Source: Mucilaginibacter terrigena (GTDB lineage: Bacteria > Bacteroidota > Bacteroidia > Sphingobacteriales > Sphingobacteriaceae). From it: 64,000 nucleotides of DNA. The DNA lies in NCBI RefSeq assembly GCF_004168255.1, contig NZ_SEWG01000008.1, positions 93,742-157,741 on the forward strand. The letters are read 5' to 3'. The position numbers were made by a program, and so were the translations under genes. This document shows, piece by piece, positions 53,233 through 61,960 of this stretch; the first letter of the stretch is position 1, and each line of letters opens with the position of its first letter. The notes under the pieces were generated by a model, which did no database searches, had not been told where the DNA came from, and saw only the letters and a program-made list of their open reading frames with translations.

Positions 53233-55176
53233 TTAGCGTACACGGTATGCAGGTTTCTTAAGGGTAATTCTTACTACACCATTTGCTCCCTCTTTACCAT
53301 ATAAGGCAATAGCATTTTTATCACTCAATACGTCAACCCGCTCAATAGTACTGGGTTTTATCCCGTCAATTGACTTTACAATTTTACCGTCGACCACGTA
53401 CAATGCGTTTTGTATCGAATTAGGGCTATTCCCCTTTATTGGCACATATTGTTTTATAGTATCATTTAAACTGAATGGCTTTACAGGTTCGTATCCTGTT
53501 TTTGTTGCTTTATCATCATCAGGGGCTAAGGCAAAATTTATCGGCAGGCTGTACGCAACCCTTACCTCGCGGCCGTTTTGCATTCCCGGTTTCCAGTTAG
53601 GGCTTGTACTCATTACCCTTAATGCTTCCGCGTCAATATCAGGGCTAACACCTCTTATAACTTTCAAATCCGTTAACGATCCGTCTTTTTCAACAACAAA
53701 TGTTACTATAACCCGGCCCTGGATATTCTTTTCGCGTGCATCTTTTGGGTACTTTACATTTTGGGCAAGCCATTTGCCAAAGGCAGCATCCCCACCCGGA
53801 AACACGGGCGTATGCTCTACAGCTACAAATACAGGGTTAGCATCGGCGCCTGTTGGTTCGCCGGTCGCTGCAATTTTATTTCCCAGTGAAAAAGTTACCG
53901 GTACCGAATACTGAACACGCACCTTTCTGCCGTTTTGTATGCCCGGCACCCATTTTGGCGATGCCTTAAGCACCCGTACCGCTTCTTCATCCGTGCCGCT
54001 GCCTAATGCTCTTAACACTTTAATATCCGTAAGCGATCCATCCGTTTCTACCACAAAAGTTAAAACCGAGCGGCCTTCCACTTTATTTTTTTTCGCTTCG
54101 GCAGGGTATTTAATATTTTTGCCTAAATATTTGGCAAATGCAGCCTGCCCCCCCGGGAACCTCGGCGATTGCTCCACCGCGGTAAAAACCTGCGTCTTGT
54201 TTTCTTCCGGGATGGTATCCAATAAAGGTAATTTATCCTTTTTCGGGTCGTATGTAACGATGGTTGTTTTGTAGGTAGTATCAATCAATACTTCCTTTGC
54301 CGGTGCCCGGAATACCTTTTCGGCTTTTTCGTGGATAGTACTTACCGCGTTGCTATTGCTTATAGTTGCCGACGATAACACCAACATTAGTATAAATAAT
54401 GGTGCAGATAAGCCGTATTTGATCAGTTTTATGCGCTGCGATCTATCCTTTTGTAACATCATGATCCGTTTTTTTAGTAAACTGTGATTATAAAATGGGT
54501 TAACTAACTGGTGTGCCGGCGTGTCAAACGTTTGGCTCAGCAATAACAATGCGTACGCTGCCTTGTTGGTGCCTGCTTTAAGCGTATGCCTGTCGGCGAT
54601 GTACTCGTGCACGTGTTTAATAGCAAACCGGTAAAGGTAAACCACGGGGTTAAACCAATTGATGATCATCACCGCTTCTATGATCAGCACATCTGCTGAG
54701 TGGAACTGGCGGGCATGCACCAGCTCGTGGCTTTCTATTACTTCCTTGCCATCTATACCATCGCTTACCCTTATCTTGTTAAAAAAAGAATAGGATACTG
54801 ATGGTGAAGGGTCTTTAATTATTCGTCTCAATAAAATCAGTTGAATAATAAGCTTTACAGCTAATATGATAACCCCTACCGTATACAGCGCTATCAATAC
54901 CTGGCCTATGGTTATGGGGTTATCTTTTATGGGGGCCAGATCGGTAATGGTGATGGCATTGCCGCCGTAAATGCCGTATTGTACCTTTTGGGTAATAAAC
55001 AGGCCTTTAACCCATTCGCTTTGTATCAACGGGATAAAAAACGAAAGGATAGCAGTGCCCACCAGGTACACGCGGTTAAGCTGAAAAAACGTTTCGCGGC
55101 GCAGCAGTAAACTATAGAAGCCGAAAAACAGCGTCAGGTAAATATTTACCAGCAATAAATAATGCCACCAGTTCAT
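53233..55176 (-). CDS. BlaR1/M56 membrane peptidase with two TonB C-terminal domains and a plug-like tail
   Basis: A 647-residue protein. About four membrane helices frame an M56 zinc-peptidase core with HELVH near 145-149 and a following HEYIADRH. After the last helix (about 255-272) come two TonB-C modules, about 335-425 and 453-545, each with FPGG...KYP...GR..(L/V)TFVVE.DGSLTD. The C-terminal 65 residues (YVVDGKIV, KNAIALYGKEGANGVVRITLKKP) resemble a TonB-dependent-receptor plug segment. BlaR1-type proteins sense cell-wall damage or lactams and inactivate BlaI. The partner repressor is 2 nt upstream. No beta-lactamase gene is adjacent. Confidence 0.85.
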   Translation of the reverse strand: MNWWHYLLLVNIYLTLFFGFYSLLLRRETFFQLNRVYLVGTAILSFFIPLIQSEWVKGLFITQKVQYGIYGGNAITITDLAPIKDNPITIGQVLIALYTVGVIILAVKLIIQLILLRRIIKDPSPSVSYSFFNKIRVSDGIDGKEVIESHELVHARQFHSADVLIIEAVMIINWFNPVVYLYRFAIKHVHEYIADRHTLKAGTNKAAYALLLLSQTFDTPAHQLVNPFYNHSLLKKRIMMLQKDRSQRIKLIKYGLSAPLFILMLVLSSATISNSNAVSTIHEKAEKVFRAPAKEVLIDTTYKTTIVTYDPKKDKLPLLDTIPEENKTQVFTAVEQSPRFPGGQAAFAKYLGKNIKYPAEAKKNKVEGRSVLTFVVETDGSLTDIKVLRALGSGTDEEAVRVLKASPKWVPGIQNGRKVRVQYSVPVTFSLGNKIAATGEPTGADANPVFVAVEHTPVFPGGDAAFGKWLAQNVKYPKDAREKNIQGRVIVTFVVEKDGSLTDLKVIRGVSPDIDAEALRVMSTSPNWKPGMQNGREVRVAYSLPINFALAPDDDKATKTGYEPVKPFSLNDTIKQYVPIKGNSPNSIQNALYVVDGKIVKSIDGIKPSTIERVDVLSDKNAIALYGKEGANGVVRITLKKPAYRVR

Positions 55177-55178
55177 AA

Positions 55179-55550
55179 TTATTTGTCTTTAAGTTTCTCA
55201 ATCAGTTTCATGATCTCATCAGCCTCTTTCAGGTTAATTTTTTCCTTGTTCACAAAAAAGGATAAGATCCTGTTCACCGAGTTATCAAAGTAGCCGGTAA
55301 GTAATTTATCAGCGGCAAAGTTCTTGTACTCCTCTTTGCTTACAACCGGGTAATACTCGTGGCTTTTACCAAAGGCATTATGGTCAACAAATCCTTTGGT
55401 TTCCAGTATCCTGATGATGGTTGATACGGTGTTATAAGCGGGTTTCGGCTCGGGCAAAACATCTAAAACATCTTTTACGAAGCCTTTTTCCAGCTGCCAC
55501 AGCACTTGCATAATTTGCTCTTCGGCGCGGGTTAAATCTTTTATTTCCAT
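55179..55550 (-). CDS. BlaI/MecI/CopY-family transcriptional repressor
   Basis: A 123-residue winged-helix repressor. LTRAEEQIMQVLWQLEKGFVKDVLDVLPE and YNTVSTIIRILETKGFVDH form the DNA-binding domain. The C-terminal dimerisation helices end in a lysine-rich tail. It is probably cleaved through the downstream M56 protein. Encoded 2 nt before the BlaR1-like gene. A perfect 16-bp dyad 60 nt upstream is a plausible operator. Confidence 0.88.
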   Translation of the reverse strand: MEIKDLTRAEEQIMQVLWQLEKGFVKDVLDVLPEPKPAYNTVSTIIRILETKGFVDHNAFGKSHEYYPVVSKEEYKNFAADKLLTGYFDNSVNRILSFFVNKEKINLKEADEIMKLIEKLKDK

Positions 55551-55609
55551 TTATTTAAGATGATTATTGGTATGTTAATGCTAAGGTATATCATATAAAT
55601 TTAATTTAC

Positions 55610-55625
55610 AACTAAATGTTTAGTT
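55610..55625. promoter_or_regulatory. Candidate BlaI operator, perfect 16-bp dyad
   Basis: AACTAAA-TG-TTTAGTT is an exact inverted repeat 60 nt upstream of the repressor start codon, in an AT-rich promoter region. It suits a dimeric winged-helix repressor and autoregulation. Binding is inferred only from position and symmetry. Confidence 0.5.
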
Positions 55626-55681
55626 TATTTTTTAATTAAACTTTTATTTGTCTATTTGGTTATCAATCACAACTTATTTTG

Positions 55682-55750
55682 CCCAACCCCTCCCCGGAAG
55701 GGAGGGGTTTAAAAAGTCGCTCCTACTGGGAGAGATTTAGAGGGGGCTTA
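55682..55750. repeat. Two-hairpin intergenic repeat, copy 3
   Basis: CCCCTCCCCGGAAGGGAGGGG, TTTAAAAAGTC, CTCCTACTGGGAG, then AGATTTAGAGGGGGCTTA. Same order as the copies at 13873 and 17289, with slightly more divergence in the second hairpin. Confidence 0.6.
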
Positions 55751-55772
55751 ATTTTATTACAACCTATTATAA

Positions 55773-57176
55773 ATGGATATTACCTTTCACGGAGCCGCCC
55801 GTAACGTAACCGGCAGCAAGCACTTACTACGGCTACAGGATGGCACAGGCATCCTCTTAGATTGCGGCATGTTCCAGGGCCTTGGCGAACAAACCGAGGA
55901 CATGAACGAACACTTTGGCTTTAACCCCAAAAAGGTTGATTACCTTATATTGTCGCATGCGCATATAGATCATTGCGGCCTGATACCCCGTTTGGTTAAA
56001 GAGGGCTTTGAAGGGCAGATATTTTGCACCGCTGCCACTATGGACCTGGCGCGCATACTGTTGATGGACTCGGCCAAGATCCAGATGCAGGATATTGAAT
56101 ATAGCAACAAGCACCGCGCCCGCAAAGGCCAGCCCCTGTTAGAAGCCCTATATACCGAAGAAGATGCTATTGCCGCGTTAGGCCTGTTTAAAATTGTTAA
56201 TTACCACCAGGAATACCATATCAACCCAAACCTTAAATTTAAATTTACCGATGCCGGGCATGTGCTGGGCAGCGCGGCAGTACATATAGCAGCTACCGAA
56301 AACGGCAAAAAAACTTATATTACTTTTAGCGGGGATGTTGGCCGGTACGGCGACCTGATACTTAAAAGCCCGCAAACCTTCCCGCAGGCCGATTATATTT
56401 TACTGGAATCGACCTATGGCGACAGCCTCCACAAAGATATTGGCCCCATTGAGGAAGCCTTATTAGATGTTATTAAACAAACCTGCGAGGTAAAAAAAGG
56501 CAAGGTGATTATCCCGGCGTTTAGCGTGGGCCGTACCCAGGAGTTACTGTACGCCTTAAATGCATTAGAGCTTAAAGGCGTATTACCCGATGTACCCTAT
56601 TATGTGGATAGCCCGCTATCTGAAAAAGCTACCCAGGTTTTAAAAGACCACCCCGAAGAATATAACAGGGATGTAAAAGAAGTAATGAAGGTTGATGCCG
56701 ACCCATTTGGTTTTAAGGGGCTTAGGTTTGTACAATCAACCGAGGAATCTATAGCACTTAACGATGATGTGAGGCCGTGTGTTATCATCTCCTCATCGGG
56801 CATGGCCGAGGCAGGGCGGGTGAAGCATCACATCAAAAACAACATCAGCAATCAAAAAAACACTATACTAATGGTGGGTTATGCCGAGCCAAATTCGCTG
56901 GGTGGCAGGCTTGCCCGCGGCGAAAAAGAGGTTTACATTTTTGGCGAGCAATACCAGGTGAATGCCGATGTGCGATCTATCAAAAGTATGAGCGCCCACG
57001 GCGATTACGAGGACCTGTTGCACTTTCTATCCTGCCAGGACCCTGAAATGGTTAAGAAAGTTTTCCTGGTACACGGCGAATACGAGGTACAGCAGCACTT
57101 TGCTGAAAAAATAAAAGAAAAAGGATTTGATAATATCCAGATCCCCTACCAGCACGAGAAAGTGGTGTTGGAATAA
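55773..57176 (+). CDS. Beta-CASP metallo-beta-lactamase-fold hydrolase (RNA-processing type)
   Basis: A 467-residue MBL-fold protein. HAHIDH (H62, H64, D66, H67) is motif 2. The beta-CASP insertion spans about 200-370 (PAFSVGRTQELLYALN, VIISSSGMAEAGRVKHHI), and SAHGDYEDLL and VHGE complete the metal site. The type is shared by CPSF73-like exo/endoribonucleases, so RNA processing is likely. Start at ATG 55773. Confidence 0.88.
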   Translation: MDITFHGAARNVTGSKHLLRLQDGTGILLDCGMFQGLGEQTEDMNEHFGFNPKKVDYLILSHAHIDHCGLIPRLVKEGFEGQIFCTAATMDLARILLMDSAKIQMQDIEYSNKHRARKGQPLLEALYTEEDAIAALGLFKIVNYHQEYHINPNLKFKFTDAGHVLGSAAVHIAATENGKKTYITFSGDVGRYGDLILKSPQTFPQADYILLESTYGDSLHKDIGPIEEALLDVIKQTCEVKKGKVIIPAFSVGRTQELLYALNALELKGVLPDVPYYVDSPLSEKATQVLKDHPEEYNRDVKEVMKVDADPFGFKGLRFVQSTEESIALNDDVRPCVIISSSGMAEAGRVKHHIKNNISNQKNTILMVGYAEPNSLGGRLARGEKEVYIFGEQYQVNADVRSIKSMSAHGDYEDLLHFLSCQDPEMVKKVFLVHGEYEVQQHFAEKIKEKGFDNIQIPYQHEKVVLE

Positions 57177-57198
57177 TATGAGTAAAGGGACATGCGAT

Positions 57199-57314
57199 TC
57201 CTTCCCTGGGGAAGGAGGGGGTAGGGGTTATTCGCCATGTTTAATAACAAGGCGTACAAACCCCTCCCTCCCATCGCGCAAACCAACAGCACCCCTCCCA
57301 AGGGAGGGAATTGA
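57199..57314. repeat. C/G-tract hairpin repeats
   Basis: CTTCCCTGGGGAAG with an adjacent GGAGGGGGTAGGGG tract, then CCCCTCCCTCCC and CCCCTCCCAAGGGAGGG. Loosely related to the two-hairpin family; no coding sense. Confidence 0.4.
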
Positions 57315-57333
57315 GCTTTCAAAATTTTCCTTA

Positions 57334-57365
57334 CAAGAAAGCCCCGCAATTGCGGGGCTTTCTTG
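57334..57365. terminator. Bidirectional terminator, 32-bp perfect palindrome
   Basis: CAAGAAAGCCCCGCAA and its exact inverse form a 32-bp palindrome between convergent genes. Same outer CAAGAAA/TTTCTTG frame as the palindrome at 38227. Confidence 0.85.
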
Positions 57366-57372
57366 TATCCTA

Positions 57373-58335
57373 TTATTTCTTCAAACCAATTTCCCTTAAA
57401 CGCTCGTCCAGGTACTCACCGGCGGTAATATCGGTGTAGAGCTTGGGGTGCTGTGCATCAATAGTTGATGGCAAGCTGGTAAGGTCCATACTTATTTTAG
57501 GGTGCAGGAAGAATGGCACCGAAAAACGCGAATTCTTCATTTGCTCGCGCGGCGGGTTTACCACCCGGTGCGTGGTTGATTTTAGCTTGTTGTTGGTTAA
57601 ACGCTGCAGCATATCGCCCACGTTAACCACCAAATCTTCGCCAAAAGCGGTAACCGGGAACCAAGTATTATCGCGGGTAAGCAGTTCAAGCCCATCGGCG
57701 CTTGCGCCTATCAAAAGGGTTATCAGGTTAATATCCTCGTGTGCACCGGCGCGTACCGCATCGTCAGGCAATGCATCGGGGTTTTCAATCGGGAAGTAAT
57801 GCAGGGTGCGCAGTATCGAGTTACCGTTGTGCACTTTATCGTCAAAGTAATTTTCATCAAGGCCTAAGTAAACCGCTATGGCACGCAGCAAATGCGTTCC
57901 TGCTGCTTCCAATTTCTTATAAACCTCTAATGTGGTGCTGTTAAATCCAGGCTGCTCGGCAACTACAATGTTATCCGGGTAGGTTTCTTTTATGGGGTCG
58001 CCATCGGTTACGGTTTGGCCTATTTGCCAAAACTCTTTCAGGTCGGGCACTTTAAATCCTTTTGCGGTTTCTTTGTTTTTGCCGGTGTAACCGCGCTGCC
58101 CTGCAAGGCCGGGGATCTCATACTTATCTTTAACTTCTTCGGGCAAGGCAAAAAGCGCTTTTACCTGGGTGTAAAGTTCATCAATAAGCGCCTTACTAAG
58201 GCCATGGTTGGTAATGGTTACAAAGCCGGTTTCGTTAAAAGCTTTGCCAATACTGTCTGAAAAAGCCTTACGTTCCTGGGGCGTACCATTTATATACGTG
58301 TTAAGATCAAGCCGGGGGATATTTACTGTACTCAT
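57373..58335 (-). CDS. 2-oxoglutarate/Fe(II) oxygenase, isopenicillin N synthase family
   Basis: A 320-residue DIOX-type oxygenase. The DIOX-N part is FVTITNHGLSKALIDELY. The iron ligands are H and D in HEDINLITLL and H in STTHRVVNPP, and RFSVPFFLHP is the RxS region that binds 2-oxoglutarate or substrate. Members act on diverse small molecules, and the substrate is unknown. ATG 58335 (MSTVNIPRLDL) is preferred to the upstream in-frame ATG. Confidence 0.85.
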   Translation of the reverse strand: MSTVNIPRLDLNTYINGTPQERKAFSDSIGKAFNETGFVTITNHGLSKALIDELYTQVKALFALPEEVKDKYEIPGLAGQRGYTGKNKETAKGFKVPDLKEFWQIGQTVTDGDPIKETYPDNIVVAEQPGFNSTTLEVYKKLEAAGTHLLRAIAVYLGLDENYFDDKVHNGNSILRTLHYFPIENPDALPDDAVRAGAHEDINLITLLIGASADGLELLTRDNTWFPVTAFGEDLVVNVGDMLQRLTNNKLKSTTHRVVNPPREQMKNSRFSVPFFLHPKISMDLTSLPSTIDAQHPKLYTDITAGEYLDERLREIGLKK

Positions 58336-58513
58336 AGTTTCGATATTAAAAGCCAAAATTATCTAAAACAGCGGAGATAATCCTCCGCCAGGTTGATAAA
58401 ATATCCGTAGCTGTGTAATTGTTTTATGACATTGGCTTTAAAACAATTACAGGTTTAAACGTTTCTGATTAAAGCAAGTCAAATGCTATATACCAGTTTT
58501 AATACCGTACAAC

Positions 58514-60241
58514 ATGAAAATTTTAAATAAAATATGGGGAATAGGCTTATTAGCATTTATGCTGATGTTAGCCGCCCCGCACAAAACCATAGCCCAGCAA
58601 GAGGGCCAATATATATCCGACCAGGAGTTTTACGACGAATTGCAGCCTTACGGCACCTGGGTAGAAGACCCGCAGTATGGTACTGTTTGGGTGCCCGATG
58701 TTGAAGAAGATTTTAGGCCTTACGCAACCCGCGGCCACTGGGCATTAACCGAATATGGCAACACCTGGGTATCAGATTATCCGTGGGGATGGGCAACCTT
58801 CCATTACGGCAGGTGGCATTTTGACGATTATTACGGATGGGAGTGGATCCCCGGGAACGAATGGGCACCGGCATGGGTTACCTGGAGAGATGGCGGCGGC
58901 TATTATGGCTGGGCGCCAATGGAGCCGGGCGTAAGTTTTGATGCATCATATGCCGACAATTACAGCGTGCCTGATAACTACTGGATATTTGCGCCATACG
59001 CTTACATTAACTACACCAATGTGTACAATTACTATGTACCGCATACCAGGGTAAATTATATTATCAGGAACACGCATTGGATGCGTAACAGGTACACCCG
59101 CAATAACCATAACTACAACGCAGGCCCGCGCCGCGAGGATATACAGCGTTACAGCCATCGCCCGGTGCACGTTTACAACATAACTAATGTAAACAGGCCA
59201 TCGCGTATTACAGTGAACAAGAACACTATTAATATATACAGGCCCGCTGTTAGGCAAAACACTGATGCCCGCCCTGCAAGGGTGGTTGATGGTGCCGCTT
59301 ACAAACAGCAAAACCCGGCGCACCGTATAGCCGGCAGCAACCGCAGCAAAGGCACAATTTACAATGCGGCAAATGCAGCTAAACTGGCGCAGGCAGCAAG
59401 GGATAGCAAGCCCGATTCGAAGTTGGTAAGGGTAAACACCAATGTTGATGGCCGCGCCAACGCTAACCCGGCAACACGCCCTGCAAGGCCCGATGCTGCA
59501 ACCCGCAATAATGATAACAAACCCGACCGTACAAACAGGCCGGCAGTTACCGGCGATGTACAACACCAGCGCGATATAGATAAGCAGCAAAGTGTTGCCC
59601 AACGCCAGCAAATGCGCGAACAGCAGCAGAAAGCGCGTGAGCAGCAAACCGAACAGCAAAAACAAGCCACTGAGCAACGCGCACAACAACAGGAGGCCCA
59701 TAGGCAACAGCGCGCAACCCGCCCGGCAGTTACCGATAATACTGCCGAAACGCAACAAAAGGAACAGGCGCGCCAGCAAGTATTAGAACAAAAGAAACAG
59801 CAGTTACAGGAACGCCAGCAAGTACGCGAGCAGCAGGAGCAGCAGCGCCAGCAAGCACAACAAGCACGCGAGCAACAAAAGCAACAGCAAACCCAGCAAC
59901 TGCAGGAACGCCAGCAGGCCCGCGAGCAGCAGGAGCAGCAGCGCCAGCAAGCACAACAAGCACGCGAGCAACAAAAGCAACAAAAGCAACAGCAAACCCA
60001 GCAACTGCAGGAACGCCAGCAGGCCCGCGAGCAGCAGGAGCAGCAACGCCAGCAAGCGCAGCAAGCACGCGAACAGCATCGCCAGCAGCAGGAGCAACAG
60101 CAGCAAGCACGCGAACAGCAAAGACAACAGCAGGAGCAGCAACGCCAGCAACAGCAGCAGGCACGCGAACAGCAAAGGCAACAACAGGAACAGCAACGCC
60201 AGCAACAGAGCCCGGCCGCTGGTCATCGCCCGCGTAGCTAA
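58514..60241 (+). CDS. DUF6600-like secreted protein with a long Gln/Arg-rich repeat tail
   Basis: A 575-residue protein with a signal peptide ending near KTIAQQ. Residues about 30-170 are rich in Trp, Tyr and Gly (VSDYPWGWATFHYGRWHFDDYYGWEW and WAPMEPG), matching DUF6600. From about 345 the tail is Q/R/E/A-rich and near-periodic (QERQQAREQQEQQRQQAQQ), predicted helical and coiled-coil or disordered. The protein probably sits in the periplasm or outer envelope. Function unknown. A bidirectional terminator ends the transcript. Confidence 0.75.
   Translation: MKILNKIWGIGLLAFMLMLAAPHKTIAQQEGQYISDQEFYDELQPYGTWVEDPQYGTVWVPDVEEDFRPYATRGHWALTEYGNTWVSDYPWGWATFHYGRWHFDDYYGWEWIPGNEWAPAWVTWRDGGGYYGWAPMEPGVSFDASYADNYSVPDNYWIFAPYAYINYTNVYNYYVPHTRVNYIIRNTHWMRNRYTRNNHNYNAGPRREDIQRYSHRPVHVYNITNVNRPSRITVNKNTINIYRPAVRQNTDARPARVVDGAAYKQQNPAHRIAGSNRSKGTIYNAANAAKLAQAARDSKPDSKLVRVNTNVDGRANANPATRPARPDAATRNNDNKPDRTNRPAVTGDVQHQRDIDKQQSVAQRQQMREQQQKAREQQTEQQKQATEQRAQQQEAHRQQRATRPAVTDNTAETQQKEQARQQVLEQKKQQLQERQQVREQQEQQRQQAQQAREQQKQQQTQQLQERQQAREQQEQQRQQAQQAREQQKQQKQQQTQQLQERQQAREQQEQQRQQAQQAREQHRQQQEQQQQAREQQRQQQEQQRQQQQQAREQQRQQQEQQRQQQSPAAGHRPRS
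59807..60230 (+). repeat. In-gene tandem repeats encoding the Gln-rich tail
   Basis: The CAGGAACGCCAGCA block recurs at 59807, 59903 and 60008. The units are thus 96 and 105 bp, differing by 9 bp (three codons), and then degenerate into 9-15 bp CAGCAG-type repeats. All length steps keep the frame. Confidence 0.8.
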
Positions 60242-60258
60242 TAAATAACCCTATTTAC

Positions 60259-60290
60259 AAAGAGCACATGTTTTTAACATGTGCTCTTTT
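60259..60290. terminator. Bidirectional terminator
   Basis: AAAGAGCACATGTT pairs with AACATGTGCTCTTT around a short T-rich loop, with A/T runs on both sides, between convergent genes ending at 60241 (+) and 60385 (-). Confidence 0.82.
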
Positions 60291-60384
60291 ATTTACCGGC
60301 ACCCGCCAGGAAAATACCTGCAAAAAAAAAGCTACCGGCTTGCGCAGGTAACTCTTTTATAAGATCAGTAGTTTTTTATACTGA

Positions 60385-61224
60385 TTATGCAACTATAAAT
60401 GAACCTACTAAAAGGTCAAGTACTGCTTGTTTTGAAAGCGGTTCATCAAACGATGCGGTTAGGATACGTGTAGAAGCCAAACCTGATAAGTTTACGCCAC
60501 CCTGGGTAATATTCTCTTCGCCGGCATAATTGCCATTGGCTAAAGATACCTTGGTATCGTTACCGTTATCAAGCGTGCTTTCTATCCAGGGTTTATTATC
60601 GGTCATCCCTTTATCAAAACGCAATTTACGTATAGCCGAGGCGTGGCGGGCTTCAACAGCGTGTATTGATAAAGCTGCCGTTAACACCACCTGGTTACCC
60701 TTAAGGGCTGGCGCCTGGCCTTTGTAAGCACGTACACCGGTGTCTTCAAAAACCTGAGCGGCAGTTAAAAACAAAGCGTAATCGTTAAACGCGTTCTTGA
60801 AGGGGCCATTACCGCTACCATTACCACCCGATAGGTCGATATTTGGTTTTGACACGGCTGTACCGCCTAAAGCGGCGATGGTATCCTGTAAAAATTTTAC
60901 GTGGGCGTTTTCGTCACGTGCAACTACATTTAAATACGGCTTGTCACTGGCAGGTATCACTCCCGAAGATTTTCCAGTATTGTAAAACTCTGCCTCCAAA
61001 AACTCTAAGGTAAGTGCAAAATTCAATACTTCGATAACCGCAGGTGAAGCAGCTTGCCCGTAAGCTTTTTTAAACATTGTACCTAAAGCAAAAGGCAGGG
61101 CTGCAACGGCTACTTTAGAGCCAAAGCTGGTTATATTTTTAATAGCATCGCGGCGAGGGCTCAGGCGCTCATTTATTTCCGGATCTACTGTTTCTATTTC
61201 GTCTAATATGTTGAATAAATTCAT
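60385..61224 (-). CDS. Ferritin-like domain protein (exported, desiccation-associated type)
   Basis: A 279-residue protein. A twin-Arg-like RRDAIKN near 24 precedes a hydrophobic stretch (about 35-50). The ferritin-like bundle shows LNFALTLEFLEAEFYNTG, ARDENAHVKFLQDTI, AQVFEDTGVRAYKG and IHAVEARHASAIR, with four conserved Glu and two His as possible di-iron ligands. Homologues accompany stress and desiccation responses. Start 7 nt after the paralogue at 61232. Confidence 0.85.
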   Translation of the reverse strand: MNLFNILDEIETVDPEINERLSPRRDAIKNITSFGSKVAVAALPFALGTMFKKAYGQAASPAVIEVLNFALTLEFLEAEFYNTGKSSGVIPASDKPYLNVVARDENAHVKFLQDTIAALGGTAVSKPNIDLSGGNGSGNGPFKNAFNDYALFLTAAQVFEDTGVRAYKGQAPALKGNQVVLTAALSIHAVEARHASAIRKLRFDKGMTDNKPWIESTLDNGNDTKVSLANGNYAGEENITQGGVNLSGLASTRILTASFDEPLSKQAVLDLLVGSFIVA

Positions 61225-61231
61225 GGCGGTA

Positions 61232-61960
61232 TTATTTAAAGTTATATTGAAAACTTGGTGCAGTAACTTTGGTTTTTAAGAAACCATTTGCAGCGGCGAG
61301 GACCTGGGCAATAGTAGCCGATTCGTTTAAACCGTTGGCATCAACGTTGTCTGACGCTACAAAAGTGCCGTTATCCAATAAGTTTGATATAAGGGCGGCA
61401 TGCCTGGCCTCAACCGAAACTATTTTGCCTGCAAGTGTTAAATACTCGTCGCTTTCTATTAAATAACCTGCGCCGTTATAGGCCTTTACACCAGTGTCTT
61501 CAAATAACTTTGCAGCCTTTAGTACGCTTGTGCGGTCGCTAAAATCTATTTTGCTAAAATCAGGGGTAAGGTCCATTATGGCCTTATCACCCAAAGCGGT
61601 TTTAAAAAATTTACGGTGTATCACCTCGTGGCCGCGTATATCTGTAAGATAAGCGGTTTCAGTAGCCGATATACCACTATATGGGTTAGCAACTACCTGT
61701 ACGTAAAATGCGGCTTCCAGTTGCTCAAGCGCGTAAGCATAGTTAAGTATACCTATATCGCCCGAACCAATATCGGTAATGCCTTTGCCATCGGTGCTAC
61801 CACCTGTGTCTGGTTTATGACCAGGAATGATAGGGTCATTTTTTGTGCAGGATGCTGCGCTCATAACAGCTACTGCTGCTGCACTGGCGCCGGCATAACG
61901 CAAAAACGACCTTCTGGCCATATTTGCCCCGCCGGTAGTTGGGTTAAAGTCTGTTTTCAT
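61232..61960 (-). CDS. Ferritin-like domain lipoprotein with Tat-type signal
   Basis: A 242-residue paralogue of its neighbour. ARRSFLRYAGASAAAVAV looks like a Tat signal, and SAASC is a lipobox. The bundle has LNYAYALEQLEAAFYVQV, IRGHEVIHRKFF, AKLFEDTGVKAYNGAG and SVEARHAAL. Start at ATG 61960; the frame is open to 62014 but only this start gives the signal. The pair is divergently placed from the gene at 62368. Confidence 0.84.
   Translation of the reverse strand: MKTDFNPTTGGANMARRSFLRYAGASAAAVAVMSAASCTKNDPIIPGHKPDTGGSTDGKGITDIGSGDIGILNYAYALEQLEAAFYVQVVANPYSGISATETAYLTDIRGHEVIHRKFFKTALGDKAIMDLTPDFSKIDFSDRTSVLKAAKLFEDTGVKAYNGAGYLIESDEYLTLAGKIVSVEARHAALISNLLDNGTFVASDNVDANGLNESATIAQVLAAANGFLKTKVTAPSFQYNFK

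Noticed and set aside
53233..55550. Beta-lactam resistance cassette
   Set aside because: BlaI and BlaR1-like genes are present but no beta-lactamase or mec gene is adjacent, so a resistance role cannot be claimed.
58946..59779. 277-codon minus-strand frame opposite the DUF6600 gene
   Set aside because: Antisense of the W/Y-rich and Gln-rich coding region, which produces hydrophobic leucine and cysteine runs as an artefact.
59807..60230. Possible CRISPR array or minisatellite locus
   Set aside because: The repeats are in-frame within one coding sequence, encode a Gln-rich tail, lack spacers of unique sequence and have no cas genes nearby.
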